Shown: positions 1-8,083 of the stretch, piece by piece
Layout of the letters: each line of letters opens with the position of its first letter
How positions within the stretch are numbered: the stretch's first letter is position 1
Source: Actinomycetes bacterium
GTDB lineage: Bacteria > Actinomycetota > Acidimicrobiia > Acidimicrobiales > RAAP-2
NCBI GenBank assembly: GCA_021786095.1
Contig: JAJYNX010000042.1
Span: 1-35,954 of the forward strand
Direction of reading: 5' to 3'
DNA length: 35,954 bases
Position numbers and translations under genes: made by a program
The notes under the pieces: generated by a model
Databases searched by the model: none
Seen by the model: the letters and a program-made list of their open reading frames with translations, nothing else
Told to the model about the DNA's origin: nothing

Positions 1-1
1 C

Positions 2-814
2 GACGAGCCCTCCCGGGGGTGCGGGTTCGTCATGGCGTCGCCGTCGAGCCCGACGTCGTCCCCCTCCCCTCCGTCCTCCTCGGGGTCCACCGCGACCACT
101 ACCACCGCGACCACCACGGCCCCGCGTCCCGTGCCGGTACGGGCCGTCGGCCACTGCACGGTGCTCGAGATTGGTGACTCGCTGGGGAACGATCTGGGCT
201 GGGGTCTTGCTCGCGAACTGGGCAGCGGGCGCGGGGTCGCCTTCGTGCAGGCCGACCGGTCGTCGACCGGTCTGGTGACGACGTGGTACTACGACTGGCC
301 CCGTCACCTGGCAGCGTTGCTGGCGAAGGTGCACCCCGACCTGACCATCGTGTGCCTGGGCGGCAACGACGAGCAGGGTCTGACCTCGAATGGCACGACG
401 TACGCGTTCGCGACACCCGGGTGGCGCCGCGCCTACCGGTCTCGCGTGCGCGCGATCGATCTCCTCGCGACTCGCGCGCGCAGTTACGTGCTGTGGGTGG
501 GGTTGCCCATCATGGAGCCCTACGGCTACAGCCAGGGGGCCGCGATCCTCAACTCGATCTACCGATCGGTGGCCGGCACCGTGGCGGGGGTGAGCTACCT
601 GTCCACCTGGCGGCTCTTCGCCGACGCCGCCGGCCAGTACCGCGCGTCGGCGCCGGTGAACCACGTGGTCACGGCGCTGCGCTCGCCCGACGGCATTCAT
701 TTCACGCTGGCCGGCGAGGACGTGTTCGCGACCGACGTCGCGCGAGTCGTAGCCGACGTGTATCACGTGCGCCTCGTACCGAACGAGCCGGCATACATCA
801 CGGGCGGAGGGTGA
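2..814 (+). CDS. DUF459-type SGNH/GDSL hydrolase (5' end probably outside window)
   Basis: Extracytoplasmic esterase-like protein of the SGNH fold, DUF459 group. Counting from the Met at base 32, GDSL is at residues 48-51 (nucleophile Ser50), GGND at 110-113 and DGIH at 220-223 (Asp and His of the triad), in the family order; the YDWP and PDGIHFTLAG stretches are DUF459-like. The first ~36 residues are a Ser/Thr/Pro-rich linker with no hydrophobic signal, and the frame stays open to base 2, so the real start with a signal or membrane anchor is likely upstream. It converges on the acyltransferase with one base between the stop codons. DUF459 proteins often accompany acyltransferase-3 genes, so a role in O-acylation or deacylation of an envelope glycan is plausible, but the substrate is unknown. 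Confidence 0.82.
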   Translation, partial: DEPSRGCGFVMASPSSPTSSPSPPSSSGSTATTTTATTTAPRPVPVRAVGHCTVLEIGDSLGNDLGWGLARELGSGRGVAFVQADRSSTGLVTTWYYDWPRHLAALLAKVHPDLTIVCLGGNDEQGLTSNGTTYAFATPGWRRAYRSRVRAIDLLATRARSYVLWVGLPIMEPYGYSQGAAILNSIYRSVAGTVAGVSYLSTWRLFADAAGQYRASAPVNHVVTALRSPDGIHFTLAGEDVFATDVARVVADVYHVRLVPNEPAYITGGG

Positions 815-815
815 A

Positions 816-2024
816 CTAGGCGACGTGGGCGAGGCGGGCGACGACGAGGGTCGAGTCCCACGACAGCGCGATGCACACCACGAGCAGGAGTGCGGTCGCC
901 CAGCCGTCACGTGCGAGCCGTGACGAGTGGCGCAGGGGGTTCTCGACCAGGTGATACGAGGCGAGGGAGCACGCCAGCGCGCCAGCGACCTCTAGCAGGC
1001 GTGCGACGGGTGACGCGATCGGGTGGACGAGCTGGAGCGGAAGCATGAGCCACGGGAAGTGCCAGAGGTAGAGCGAGTAGGAGAGGTCGCCGAGGTTGCG
1101 CAGTGGTCGCCACGAGAGCCACGACGCGGGACCGCCGCGACGGGACGCGAGGCCGGTCCACACCAGCGCGGCACTGGCGGCGCACGGCCACCAGGCGAGC
1201 ACGCCGGGAAAGGCGCTGGTGGCGTTGAGACGCCACACCGACGCGACGAGTGCGGCGAGCGCCACCACCGCGACGGCGGTGTTGAGCCGGGGCGTTCGGT
1301 CGGCGAGCGAGCGCGGGACCACGGCCACCAGCCCACCCAGCGCGAGCTCCCAGAATCGGGTGAAGGGCGAGTAGTACGCCGCGACCGGGTTCAGCGCCGT
1401 GAGGTGGTAGGACCACCACGCCGAGCCCGCGATGGCCGCCCCCAGGCAGAGACCGAGCGCTAGGGCGTGGCGCTGGCGCGGCACCACTCGCGCCAGCGAG
1501 AACACGAGTAGCGGGTAGACCAGGTAGAACTGCTCCTCGATCGCGAGCGACCAGTAGTGGGTCACGAGGGAGGGCGCGACGCCCGGGACGAAGTAGTTGC
1601 TGGCGGTGGCGATCAGGCGGAAGTTCTCTCCGAACAGCGCCGCCCACCGCACGTCGTCCAGGAGAGACGGAGCGAAGCGGGGACCGAGCAGGACGTAGGC
1701 GGCGAACGTGGTCGCGACGAGTACGAGCGTGGCGGCCGGGATGATCCGGCGAACCCGTCGGGCGTAGAAGGCGCCCAGGTTCTCGTGCAGGGGACGCCGC
1801 GGCTGACGTAGTAGCAGGCCCGTGATGACGTACCCGCTGATGACGAAGAAGACGTCGACGCCGACGTACCCGCCCTCGAAGCCGGGCACGGCCGCGTGGG
1901 TGGCGACGACGAGGATGACCGCGACCGCGCGCAGGCCCTGGATGTCGGGGCGGAAGGTGGACGGAGCCGGCGTGGGAGTGGCCGGCGGAGCCGCGAGCGA
2001 GGAGGAACTCGACGTCGGAGCCAT
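816..2024 (-). CDS. Acyltransferase family 3 (OafA/YrhL-like) membrane protein
   Basis: Integral-membrane O-acyltransferase (Acyl_transf_3), 402 aa. After a Pro/Ser/Thr-rich N-terminus come the family landmarks: Arg32-x10-His43 in the first helix, then VGVDVFFVISGYVI, an RRVRRIIPA loop and HYWSLAIEEQFYLVYP. Roughly ten membrane spans follow. The family moves acetyl or other acyl groups onto cell-surface sugars. There is no fused C-terminal SGNH domain; the separate DUF459 protein that converges on it could supply that part. The start is the ATG at 2024, with a TACCCT hexamer seven bases upstream and no Shine-Dalgarno, so a leaderless transcript is likely even though the membrane-protein gene ends 51 bp upstream on the same strand. 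Substrate unknown. Confidence 0.88.
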   Translation of the reverse strand: MAPTSSSSSLAAPPATPTPAPSTFRPDIQGLRAVAVILVVATHAAVPGFEGGYVGVDVFFVISGYVITGLLLRQPRRPLHENLGAFYARRVRRIIPAATLVLVATTFAAYVLLGPRFAPSLLDDVRWAALFGENFRLIATASNYFVPGVAPSLVTHYWSLAIEEQFYLVYPLLVFSLARVVPRQRHALALGLCLGAAIAGSAWWSYHLTALNPVAAYYSPFTRFWELALGGLVAVVPRSLADRTPRLNTAVAVVALAALVASVWRLNATSAFPGVLAWWPCAASAALVWTGLASRRGGPASWLSWRPLRNLGDLSYSLYLWHFPWLMLPLQLVHPIASPVARLLEVAGALACSLASYHLVENPLRHSSRLARDGWATALLLVVCIALSWDSTLVVARLAHVA

Positions 2025-2031
2025 GACCTGG

Positions 2032-2037
2032 AGGGTA
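2032..2037 (-). promoter_or_regulatory. -10 hexamer of acyltransferase gene (leaderless type)
   Basis: TACCCT on the minus strand, 7 bases before the ATG at 2024. It matches the -10/start arrangement repeated through the window. No -35 element is evident. Confidence 0.5.
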
Positions 2038-2075
2038 CTTCGCCCCTCGCCGACGTCGACGCCGCGTCGGGAGCC

Positions 2076-2687
2076 CTAGGCCGTGATTCGCGTCGCCCGG
2101 TCGACAGTGGTCAGATCGGCGAGCGTGGACCAGAGTACGACGCTGAAGCCCAGCGAGCCGATGACCTGGCCCCAGAACAGCAGGTGGTCGACCTTGAGCG
2201 CCGACAGCAGGCCGATCAGCGATCCAGCGAACTCGACGGCCAGGCCGACTCCGGCCATCGCGCGGCGCCGACGAAGGACGAGGGCTCCGGCGAGCAGGAA
2301 CTCGACCGCGAACTGCACCACGCCGAGGTAGTCGTGGATGTAGGAGAACGTGAAGCTGAAGTGTCGGGGGAAGGTGCTGACGAGTACGAGCAGCTCCACG
2401 ACGCACACCGCGATGAGGGGCCGCGTGAAGTGGCGCAGCGCGGTGGCCGCGATGGCGCGCGCCACGGCCCAGAGGAACCCGGCGTTCGCGACGAAGGCGA
2501 CGATGTAGAGGGGCGCGGTCTCCAGGTAGTTGCCGTAGTTGCTGATGCCGCCCTCGTGGAAGGTCACTCCCGGCTTGAGCAGGGCGCAGACCAGCAGTGG
2601 CCCGTAGAGGAGGATCTGGCTGGCGGCGAGGTCGCGACGCAGCCGCGAGCGCTCGTGAGCGTGTGCGACCCGCGACGCCTCAGCCAC
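2076..2687 (-). CDS. Six-helix membrane protein of unknown function
   Basis: I do not recognise a named family with certainty; the layout recalls DUF998-like proteins. It has 203 aa and about six hydrophobic helices, with a polar segment (HEGGISNYGNYLETAP, about residues 45-60) between helices 1 and 2 and a short HDYLGV motif near residue 118. The ATG at 2687 lies inside the end of the radical SAM gene (8-bp overlap), so the two are co-transcribed and probably translationally coupled. That makes the membrane protein either a partner or a substrate of the maturase-like enzyme; this is inference from position only. There are no cysteines that would suggest a formylglycine site of the sulfatase type (C/S-x-P-x-R). 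Confidence 0.7.
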   Translation of the reverse strand: MAEASRVAHAHERSRLRRDLAASQILLYGPLLVCALLKPGVTFHEGGISNYGNYLETAPLYIVAFVANAGFLWAVARAIAATALRHFTRPLIAVCVVELLVLVSTFPRHFSFTFSYIHDYLGVVQFAVEFLLAGALVLRRRRAMAGVGLAVEFAGSLIGLLSALKVDHLLFWGQVIGSLGFSVVLWSTLADLTTVDRATRITA

Positions 2688-3969
2688 GTTGGGACGTCAG
2701 GCAGCAGTTCTTGAACTTGCGGCCGCTGCCGCAGGGGCACGGGTCGTTGCGCCCCGCGCTCGCGAAGGCGTGTCGCGCGTCGTGCTCGTCGCCGGCGAGT
2801 TCGGCCATGATGGCACTCGGGCGTCGCCCGGCTCGCGCCAGGCTCACCATGCGCTCCACGTGGGGACGCACGTGGGCGTACACGAGGTGGTAGCCCTCGC
2901 AGAGGTAGTTGAGGACCTCGCCGTCGCGGGTGGCGATTCGGTCCTTGGGACAGCCGCCGTGGCAGTAGGCCAGCACGTCGCACGAGCGGCACCGATCGGC
3001 CAGGTCCTCGAACTTCGCGTTGCCGAACGCGCGCTGCTGGGGTGACGCGAGGAGCGCCGCGACGTCGTCGTCGACGCTGCCGAGGCGGTGGGCGGGATCG
3101 ACGAAGTGATCGCAACTGTAGATCGAGCCGTCGTGCTCGACGGCCAGCACCTGACCGCAGCGCTCGGCCATCACGCAGAGCCCGACGGGGTGTCCACGCG
3201 CGACGTTCGCGCACTCCAGGAAGTTCTGGACGTCCAGCCGTTCGACGTCGTGGCGCACCCACTCGTCGAAGATGGTGGTGAGGAACGTGGCGTAGGTGTC
3301 GGGCGTCACCGAGTTCTCACGCGGCTGGCCGGCGGCGTCGAGCTCGACGACGGGGATGAACTGCAGCCAGCGCACGCCCAGATCGAGGAAGAAGTGGTAG
3401 ACCTCACGCGGCGCGACGGCGTTGGCCGCGTTGATCGTACAGAGAACGTCGGGGTTCAGCCCGTGCTCTCGCAGGCGGTGGTAGCCGCGCAGGGCGCGCT
3501 CGTGGGTCGGGCGGCCCCGGCGGTCCCGCCGTCCGCGGTCGTGGTACGCCGGGGGGCCGTCGAGGCTCACCCCCACGGCGAAGTGGTGGGTCGCGAGGAA
3601 GTGGGCCCAGGCGTCGTCGATGAGCGTGGCGTTGGTCTGGAGGTTGTTGACGCAGCGCCAGCCGTCGGGGAGGTACCGGTCCTGAAGGTCCACGACGCGC
3701 TCGAAGAACGCGAGCCCGGCCAGCGTCGGCTCCCCGCCGTGCCACACGAATTGCACGGTCGGGCCGTCACTCGCGGCGATGACGCCGCGCACGTAGCGCT
3801 CGAGCGTGTCGGGGCTCATGCGGTAGCGCTCACCGGAGGGGAACAGGGACGTCGTGTCGAGGTAGTAGCAGTACTCGCAGTGCAGGTTGCACACGGGTCC
3901 GACCGGCTTGCCGATGACGACGCGAGGTCCGGGGACTCTCGTGCGCTGGGGTGCCGCGTCGATCACCAC
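2680..3969 (-). CDS. Radical SAM/SPASM protein, anaerobic sulfatase maturase-like, with SEC-C tail
   Basis: 429 aa. Residues 27-34 carry the radical SAM cluster CNLHCEYC. The following text (HGGEPTLAG, SLDGPPAYHD, FIPVVE) is typical of anSME enzymes, which oxidise a Cys or Ser of type I sulfatases to formylglycine. A SPASM region follows (CGQVLAVEHDGSIYSCDHF, then CRSCDVLAYCHGGCPKD), binding two auxiliary Fe-S clusters. The last ~20 residues form a SEC-C zinc motif (DPCPCGSGRKFKNCC), an uncommon addition. No sulfatase gene is in the window. Start chosen: the GTG at 3969, which lies six bases after a CAGACT hexamer; a second GTG follows directly. Family assignment is confident; the substrate is not known. 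Confidence 0.87.
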   Translation of the reverse strand: MVIDAAPQRTRVPGPRVVIGKPVGPVCNLHCEYCYYLDTTSLFPSGERYRMSPDTLERYVRGVIAASDGPTVQFVWHGGEPTLAGLAFFERVVDLQDRYLPDGWRCVNNLQTNATLIDDAWAHFLATHHFAVGVSLDGPPAYHDRGRRDRRGRPTHERALRGYHRLREHGLNPDVLCTINAANAVAPREVYHFFLDLGVRWLQFIPVVELDAAGQPRENSVTPDTYATFLTTIFDEWVRHDVERLDVQNFLECANVARGHPVGLCVMAERCGQVLAVEHDGSIYSCDHFVDPAHRLGSVDDDVAALLASPQQRAFGNAKFEDLADRCRSCDVLAYCHGGCPKDRIATRDGEVLNYLCEGYHLVYAHVRPHVERMVSLARAGRRPSAIMAELAGDEHDARHAFASAGRNDPCPCGSGRKFKNCCLTSQRG

Positions 3970-3975
3970 GCGCCC

Positions 3976-3981
3976 AGTCTG
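3976..3981 (-). promoter_or_regulatory. -10 hexamer of radical SAM gene (leaderless type)
   Basis: CAGACT on the minus strand, exactly six bases before the GTG at 3969. The same hexamer and spacing occur before the NFU gene at 18101. Confidence 0.45.
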
Positions 3982-4029
3982 GCACGGCGGGTGCCGTGGC
4001 GCCCCGGCGCGGCGTGAGGATCACGGACG

Positions 4030-4035
4030 TACACT
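4030..4035 (+). promoter_or_regulatory. -10 hexamer upstream of UPF0173 gene
   Basis: TACACT about 38 bases before the ATG. Unlike the leaderless genes, this transcript has a leader carrying an AGGGAG Shine-Dalgarno at 4063-4068. Confidence 0.4.
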
Positions 4036-4073
4036 GACCACGAGTAGGCGTTTGGGCGACGAAGGGAGAGCGC

Positions 4074-4850
4074 ATGAGTGCGACGTTGAGCGACGAGACG
4101 GAGTTGGAGAGCGCGACGGTGGGCGAGAACGGCACGTTGACGTGGTTGGGCCACGCGACGGTGCTGCTGACGACCCGTAGTGGGACGCGCATCGTGTTCG
4201 ATCCCTGGCTGGAGAACCCCAAGTGCCCCGAGGGTGTGCGCGACCTGGGAGCCCTGGACGCGATCGCGGTGACCCACGGCCACTTCGACCACATGGGCTC
4301 GGTGATCCCACTGGCCGTGGAGACCGGTGCGACGATCGTCTGTGTGCCGGAGATGGCGGCATACTTCGCGTCGGCGGGCCTCACCAATGTTCTGGACATG
4401 AACAAGGGCGGCACGGTGCGCGTGGCCGAGGTCGCGCTCACCATGGTGAGCGCGGACCACTCGTGTGGCGTCGCCGTCGGCGAGAACCTCCCCAACGCCT
4501 ACGGTGGCAACCCCGTCGGGTTCGTGGTGAGTCTGGCCCCGGGCGAGGGCGGCCCGTTCTACATCTCGGGGGACACCAACGTGTTCGGCGACATGGCGTT
4601 GATTCGCGAGTTGTACGCCCCGGAACTGGCGCTGATGCCGATCGACGGGCACTACAACATGGGACCGCGCGAAGCCGCCTACGCCGTGGGGCTGCTCGGG
4701 GTGGCGCGCGTGGCGCCCTACCACTACGGAACGTTCCCGATTCTCACTGGCACGCCCGACGAGTTACGCCGCCACCTGCACGCGGCGTCCTCGACGGCGA
4801 GCGTGGTCGACGTCGCGCCGGGAGGGTCGATCGCGCTGCGGGTCTCGTGA
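4074..4850 (+). CDS. UPF0173 metallo-beta-lactamase-fold hydrolase
   Basis: 258 aa cytoplasmic protein of the UPF0173 (YtkL-like) group. THGHFDH at residues 67-73 is the dinuclear metal-binding motif HxHxDH; GHATVLL and the FDPWLENP stretch before it and SGDTNVFGDM later (metal-bridging Asp) are typical. The family resembles UlaG-type lactonases and phosphodiesterases but its physiological substrate is unsettled. The ATG at 4074 is preceded by AGGGAG with five bases spacing, one of the few strong ribosome binding sites here. Divergent from the radical SAM gene; convergent with the b561-like gene with only 16 bases between them. Confidence 0.88.
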   Translation: MSATLSDETELESATVGENGTLTWLGHATVLLTTRSGTRIVFDPWLENPKCPEGVRDLGALDAIAVTHGHFDHMGSVIPLAVETGATIVCVPEMAAYFASAGLTNVLDMNKGGTVRVAEVALTMVSADHSCGVAVGENLPNAYGGNPVGFVVSLAPGEGGPFYISGDTNVFGDMALIRELYAPELALMPIDGHYNMGPREAAYAVGLLGVARVAPYHYGTFPILTGTPDELRRHLHAASSTASVVDVAPGGSIALRVS

Positions 4851-4866
4851 CGGCGCGGTCGGACGT

Positions 4867-5490
4867 CTAGAAGTGGTGCGCGAACCAGTTGTTCGCGAGT
4901 GGCGTAAGGGCGACGGCCGCGATCAGGCCCACGAAGAGGCTGGTCGCCACGACCCACTGGCGCACTGACGCGCCGCGGACCTGTCGGCGGGTGCGATGCA
5001 GGAAGTCGAGCGGGGCGAGGCGCGCCGTCTCCCCGATGTGACCGAGGACGTGGATGGTCATGACGGCGAACCACAGGACGAAGCTGGCTTTGTGGACGAA
5101 GAGCAGCAGCGAGCGCCACGCCAGGGGTGCCGCGATGAGCCCGATGCCCGAGCCGAGCAGGGCCAGCGTCAGGATGACGACGACCGGGCCGAGCAGTCGC
5201 AGGGCGATCGGCGGTGGGCCCTTACGGCGATACTGCGGGTCTCCCCAGTAGTACTTGACGAATCGCCAGCTCGTCGACGCCAGTTTGACCAGGACCGGAC
5301 CGATGAGGAGCACGCCGATGAAGACGTGGATCGTCAGCAGGCTGCCGATGCGCACGATCGTCACACCCTCGAGCGCCAGCAGCACCAGCAGCACCGACGC
5401 CAGCGTCCCGGTGAGCCGGGCATTGCCCTTGACGCCGCTGACGTCGGGTATCGCGGCGTGACGCGCGCGAGAGATGGTCGGTTGTGCCAT
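4867..5490 (-). CDS. Cytochrome b561-like membrane protein
   Basis: 207 aa with about five membrane helices. Histidines sit within helices (TIHVFIG, FVHKASF, MTIHVLGHI), as in b-type cytochromes of the b561/DUF4405 kind, and the loop GDPxYRRKGPPP is well conserved in actinobacterial relatives as I remember them. A role in membrane electron transfer is plausible but unproven. The reading frame continues upstream to 5667, but that part is Arg/Pro/Ser-rich without homology character and crosses the divergent promoter region; the ATG at 5490 (MAQPTISRARH) is the better start. The C-terminal residues WFAHHF could also bind metal. Heme binding is inference. Confidence 0.7.
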   Translation of the reverse strand: MAQPTISRARHAAIPDVSGVKGNARLTGTLASVLLVLLALEGVTIVRIGSLLTIHVFIGVLLIGPVLVKLASTSWRFVKYYWGDPQYRRKGPPPIALRLLGPVVVILTLALLGSGIGLIAAPLAWRSLLLFVHKASFVLWFAVMTIHVLGHIGETARLAPLDFLHRTRRQVRGASVRQWVVATSLFVGLIAAVALTPLANNWFAHHF

Positions 5491-5665
5491 GGATCGAAAG
5501 GGCCCCTTCGTCAACTCGGGTAGCGGTCTCGTCGACCCGTCTACGCTACCAACGCGAGGTGGCGAGTTCGATAATGGACGCCTAAGAAATGACGTCGCTC
5601 GATCGGAGCGGACCGTAGCGGCCGACCCGGGTCCATCGGGCAGCGCCGTGAGTACGCTCGACGTC
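5491..5665. other. Divergent intergenic region
   Basis: 175 bases between the b561-like gene and the proline iminopeptidase gene. Besides the TACGCT next to the iminopeptidase start, there is a near-palindrome around the b561-like start (GAAAGGGCCCCTTC) and a locally AT-richer patch near 5570-5590. I see no further gene; a four-codon ATG-to-stop stretch at about 5574 is not credible as a gene. Confidence 0.4.
5653..5658 (+). promoter_or_regulatory. -10 hexamer of iminopeptidase gene (leaderless type)
   Basis: TACGCT seven bases before the ATG at 5666; no Shine-Dalgarno lies between. Confidence 0.5.
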
Positions 5666-6565
5666 ATGACTCCGACTCCGCTCCGTGAAGGTCGTGCGCC
5701 CTTTGGTCCCTACGAGACGTGGTACCGCGTCGCGGGCGACCCGAATCCGTCGTCGCCCCCGCTCGTCGTGGTCCACGGCGGCCCGGGGGCCGCCCACAAC
5801 TACACGCTGGCGATCGCCGGGCTGGCCGAGCGGGGTCGCACGGTGATCCACTACGATCAAGTCGGCTGCGGTCACTCGACTCACCTGCCCGAGCGCGGCG
5901 CCGACTTCTGGACGGTGGACCTCTTCTTGGAGGAGCTGGAGAGTCTCCTCGGCTACCTGGGCGTGCGCGACGCCTACCACCTGCTGGGCCAGTCGTGGGG
6001 TGGGATGCTGGCCAGCGAGCACGCGGTCACGCGACCCGAGGGGCTGCGCTCGCTCGTGATCTCGAACTCGCCCGCGTCGATGGAGCTGTGGGTGCGCGAG
6101 GCGGTCCGCCTGCGCTCGCTGATGCCCGCGGAGCAGCGCGACGCCCTGGACCGACACGAGCGCGAGGGCACGCTCGACGACCCGGCGTACCTGGCGGCCA
6201 CCCAGGCGTTCTACGACCGGCACGTGTGTCGCGTGGTGCCCAACCCGCCCGAGGTGCTCGCTACGCACGCGGCGATGAACGAGGACCCGACCGTGTACCA
6301 CACGATGAACGGACCGAACGAGTTCTACTGCGTCGGCACGCTGCGGGACTGGTCGATCGTGGACCGCGCGGGGCTTATCGACGTGGCGACCCTCCTCGTC
6401 AACGGGCGCTACGACGAGGCGACGCCGGCCACGATGCAGCCCTTCTTCGACGCGATCGCCGACGTGCGCTGGGAGGTCTTCGAGGAGTCGAGTCACATGC
6501 CCTTCGTGGAGGAGACCGAGCGCTACCTCGCGGTGGTGGAGGCGTTCCTGGCGGACCACGACTGA
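5666..6565 (+). CDS. pip: Proline iminopeptidase-like alpha/beta hydrolase
   Basis: 299 aa alpha/beta-hydrolase of peptidase family S33, which removes N-terminal proline from peptides. HGGPG (residues 37-41) forms the oxyanion region, DQVGCGHS follows, the nucleophile elbow is GQSWGG with Ser110, and Asp and His of the triad are in NGRYDEATP and SSHMPF. Length and motifs match cytosolic proline iminopeptidases. Start: the ATG at 5666 is preferred because of TACGCT seven bases upstream; an in-frame GTG at 5648 is the alternative. The frame runs open further upstream, but that part is non-homologous in character. The stop overlaps the next ATG by one base (TGATG), so the sugar kinase is coupled to it. 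Confidence 0.88.
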   Translation: MTPTPLREGRAPFGPYETWYRVAGDPNPSSPPLVVVHGGPGAAHNYTLAIAGLAERGRTVIHYDQVGCGHSTHLPERGADFWTVDLFLEELESLLGYLGVRDAYHLLGQSWGGMLASEHAVTRPEGLRSLVISNSPASMELWVREAVRLRSLMPAEQRDALDRHEREGTLDDPAYLAATQAFYDRHVCRVVPNPPEVLATHAAMNEDPTVYHTMNGPNEFYCVGTLRDWSIVDRAGLIDVATLLVNGRYDEATPATMQPFFDAIADVRWEVFEESSHMPFVEETERYLAVVEAFLADHD

Positions 6566-7518
6566 TGAACGCGAGGGACTCGGGCGCGGTCGCGGTCGCG
6601 CGACCGCGTCTCTTCACGCTCGACACCGTGATGGTCGACGTCGTGCTCGTGATCGACTCGCTGCCCTCGCGCGGCGGTGACGCGGTCGCGTCGCGTCACC
6701 TGGTGAGCGCCGGCGGCGGCTTCAACGTCATGAGCGCCGCCGCTCGTCAGGGAATGGCGGTGGTCTACGCCGGCCAAGTCGGGACGGGGCCCTTCGCCGA
6801 CATCATCCACGCCGCGCTCGCCCGCGAGGGCGTGGCCACGCCCCTGGCGGCGGACCGTGATCACGACGCCGGTCTGTGCGTGGTGCTGGTAGACGGGGAG
6901 GGGGAGCGCACGTTCGCCACCGCCCCGGGCGCCGAGACCCTGCTGGAGCGCGCCGCGCTCGAGCGACTCGACGCGGTGGCGGGGGACTACGTCTTCCTGT
7001 CGGGTTACGACCTGGTCTACGAGCCCCTGGGCGCCTCGGTGACCCAGTGGCTGGCGGGCCTGGACGACGACGTGGTCGTGTCCTTCGACCCCGGGCCGCG
7101 CGTGGACGACATCCCCGCGTCCTGGCGCGGCGCGGTCCTCGAGCGAGCGGACTGGCTGTTGGCCAACGCCGCGGAGGCGCGGTCGATCGCGCGGCGCGCC
7201 ACCCTGGAGGAGTCGCTGGAGGTGCTCGTGGAGGTGACCGGGCGGCGCGGCGTGGTCGTCCACGACGGCGCGGCCGGGTGCGTGGTGGCGCGCCGGGGGG
7301 AGGCGCCGACGCGCGTGGCGGCGTTCCCCGGCGACGTGGTCGACACGAACGGCGCGGGTGACGTCCACGACGGGGTGTTCCTCGCCGCCCTGGCCGACGG
7401 CGCGGATCCCGTGGTGGCGGCCCGGTGGGCTAATGGCGCTGCCTCGATCGCGATCTCGCGCGTCGGCCCGGCCACCGGTCCCACGTCCGAGGAGCTGCGG
7501 GCGCTCGTCGGACGCTGA
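6565..7518 (+). CDS. PfkB/ribokinase-family carbohydrate kinase
   Basis: 317 aa. Phosphorylates a sugar or nucleoside hydroxyl with ATP. The N-terminal half has the ribokinase GGGFNVMSAAARQG motif (PfkB signature 1 region). The C-terminal signature is DTNGAGDVHDG at residues 260-270, where GAGD (263-266) holds the anion hole and catalytic Asp; the more usual sequence is DTTGAGD with F following. The lid is compact, so a monomeric or dimeric kinase is expected. It directly follows the iminopeptidase with a one-base overlap. The substrate cannot be read from sequence. A short hairpin lies between its stop and the convergent trmO gene. Confidence 0.87.
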   Translation: MNARDSGAVAVARPRLFTLDTVMVDVVLVIDSLPSRGGDAVASRHLVSAGGGFNVMSAAARQGMAVVYAGQVGTGPFADIIHAALAREGVATPLAADRDHDAGLCVVLVDGEGERTFATAPGAETLLERAALERLDAVAGDYVFLSGYDLVYEPLGASVTQWLAGLDDDVVVSFDPGPRVDDIPASWRGAVLERADWLLANAAEARSIARRATLEESLEVLVEVTGRRGVVVHDGAAGCVVARRGEAPTRVAAFPGDVVDTNGAGDVHDGVFLAALADGADPVVAARWANGAASIAISRVGPATGPTSEELRALVGR

Positions 7519-7526
7519 GCGGACGG

Positions 7527-7543
7527 GCTCGGCTCGCCCGAGC
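7527..7543. terminator. Short hairpin between convergent genes
   Basis: GCTCGG, loop CTCGC, CCGAGC: six-pair perfect stem in the 26-base gap between the PfkB kinase stop and the trmO stop. There is no T-run, so a role in termination in either direction is only possible. Confidence 0.3.
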
Positions 7544-7544
7544 G

Positions 7545-8009
7545 TCAGGACGGGGTCGCGTCGGCGATGAACTCGTCGCTCCAGCGCGGCGCGCGCAGCA
7601 CGCCGCGCGGGGCGCGCAGGCGGAAGACCGGCTTGATGTCCAGCACCGGTGTGCCGTCGATGCCGTCGAGTCCGCGCACGGTGAGGGAGCGCTCGCCCCA
7701 CTCGTCGACGGCGACCGTGGTGAGCAGCAGACGATTCGGGCGGTCCGGGTTTCGCTGGGCGAAGACCCCGACGTCGGGCCAGCGGTCGTTGCCGCGCGGG
7801 TGGCGGTGCCACGGCCCGGGCGGCACGTCCTCGGCCCAGTCGGCGAAGAAGATGATCTCGACGTGCGAGAACTCCTCGAGCCCGCGCAGGGCCTCGCTCG
7901 GGACGTCGCGGGCCAACTCGACGGTGGACACGACGTCGTCCCAGTTGTCGTCCAGCGCCTCGGTCCGGTCGTTGCGGATGTAGCCAATGGCTCGTACGGA
8001 CAGGTCCAT
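7545..8009 (-). CDS. trmO: TrmO/TsaA-type tRNA methyltransferase
   Basis: 154 aa. TrmO methylates N6-threonylcarbamoyladenosine 37 (t6A to m6t6A) in threonine tRNA using SAM. Evidence: the beta-barrel fold text AIGYIRNDR at the start, the SHVEIIFFADWA segment, GVFAQRNPDRPNRL (family consensus GVFAxRSPxRPNPIG) and LDIKPVF near the end. Family members in actinobacteria are often this short and lack the C-terminal extension of E. coli TrmO. The consensus Pro-Asn-Pro is Pro-Asn-Arg here. Start at the ATG 8009, six bases after TACAGT. It diverges from thymidine kinase. Confidence 0.82.
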   Translation of the reverse strand: MDLSVRAIGYIRNDRTEALDDNWDDVVSTVELARDVPSEALRGLEEFSHVEIIFFADWAEDVPPGPWHRHPRGNDRWPDVGVFAQRNPDRPNRLLLTTVAVDEWGERSLTVRGLDGIDGTPVLDIKPVFRLRAPRGVLRAPRWSDEFIADATPS

Positions 8010-8015
8010 CGCCCC

Positions 8016-8021
8016 ACTGTA
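8016..8021 (-). promoter_or_regulatory. -10 hexamer of trmO (leaderless type)
   Basis: TACAGT on the minus strand with exactly six bases to the ATG at 8009. Confidence 0.55.
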
Positions 8022-8052
8022 CGACGCGTCGCCGGTCGCGGTGGCCGAGCGC

Positions 8053-8058
8053 TATCGT
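8053..8058 (+). promoter_or_regulatory. -10 hexamer upstream of thymidine kinase
   Basis: TATCGT 25 bases before the ATG at 8084, with a purine-rich GGAGAG between them that can act as ribosome binding site. This is a leadered promoter. Confidence 0.4.
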
Positions 8059-8083
8059 GGTGCGTTCGAGCGGAGAGACGGCG

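Noticed and set aside
5574-5585. Four-codon upstream reading frame (ATG to TAA)
   Set aside because: No ribosome binding site and no promoter spacing; chance occurrence in the intergenic region.
5491-5667. N-terminal extension of the b561-like protein
   Set aside because: The extra ~59 residues are low-complexity and cross the divergent promoter; the family-like sequence begins at the ATG 5490.
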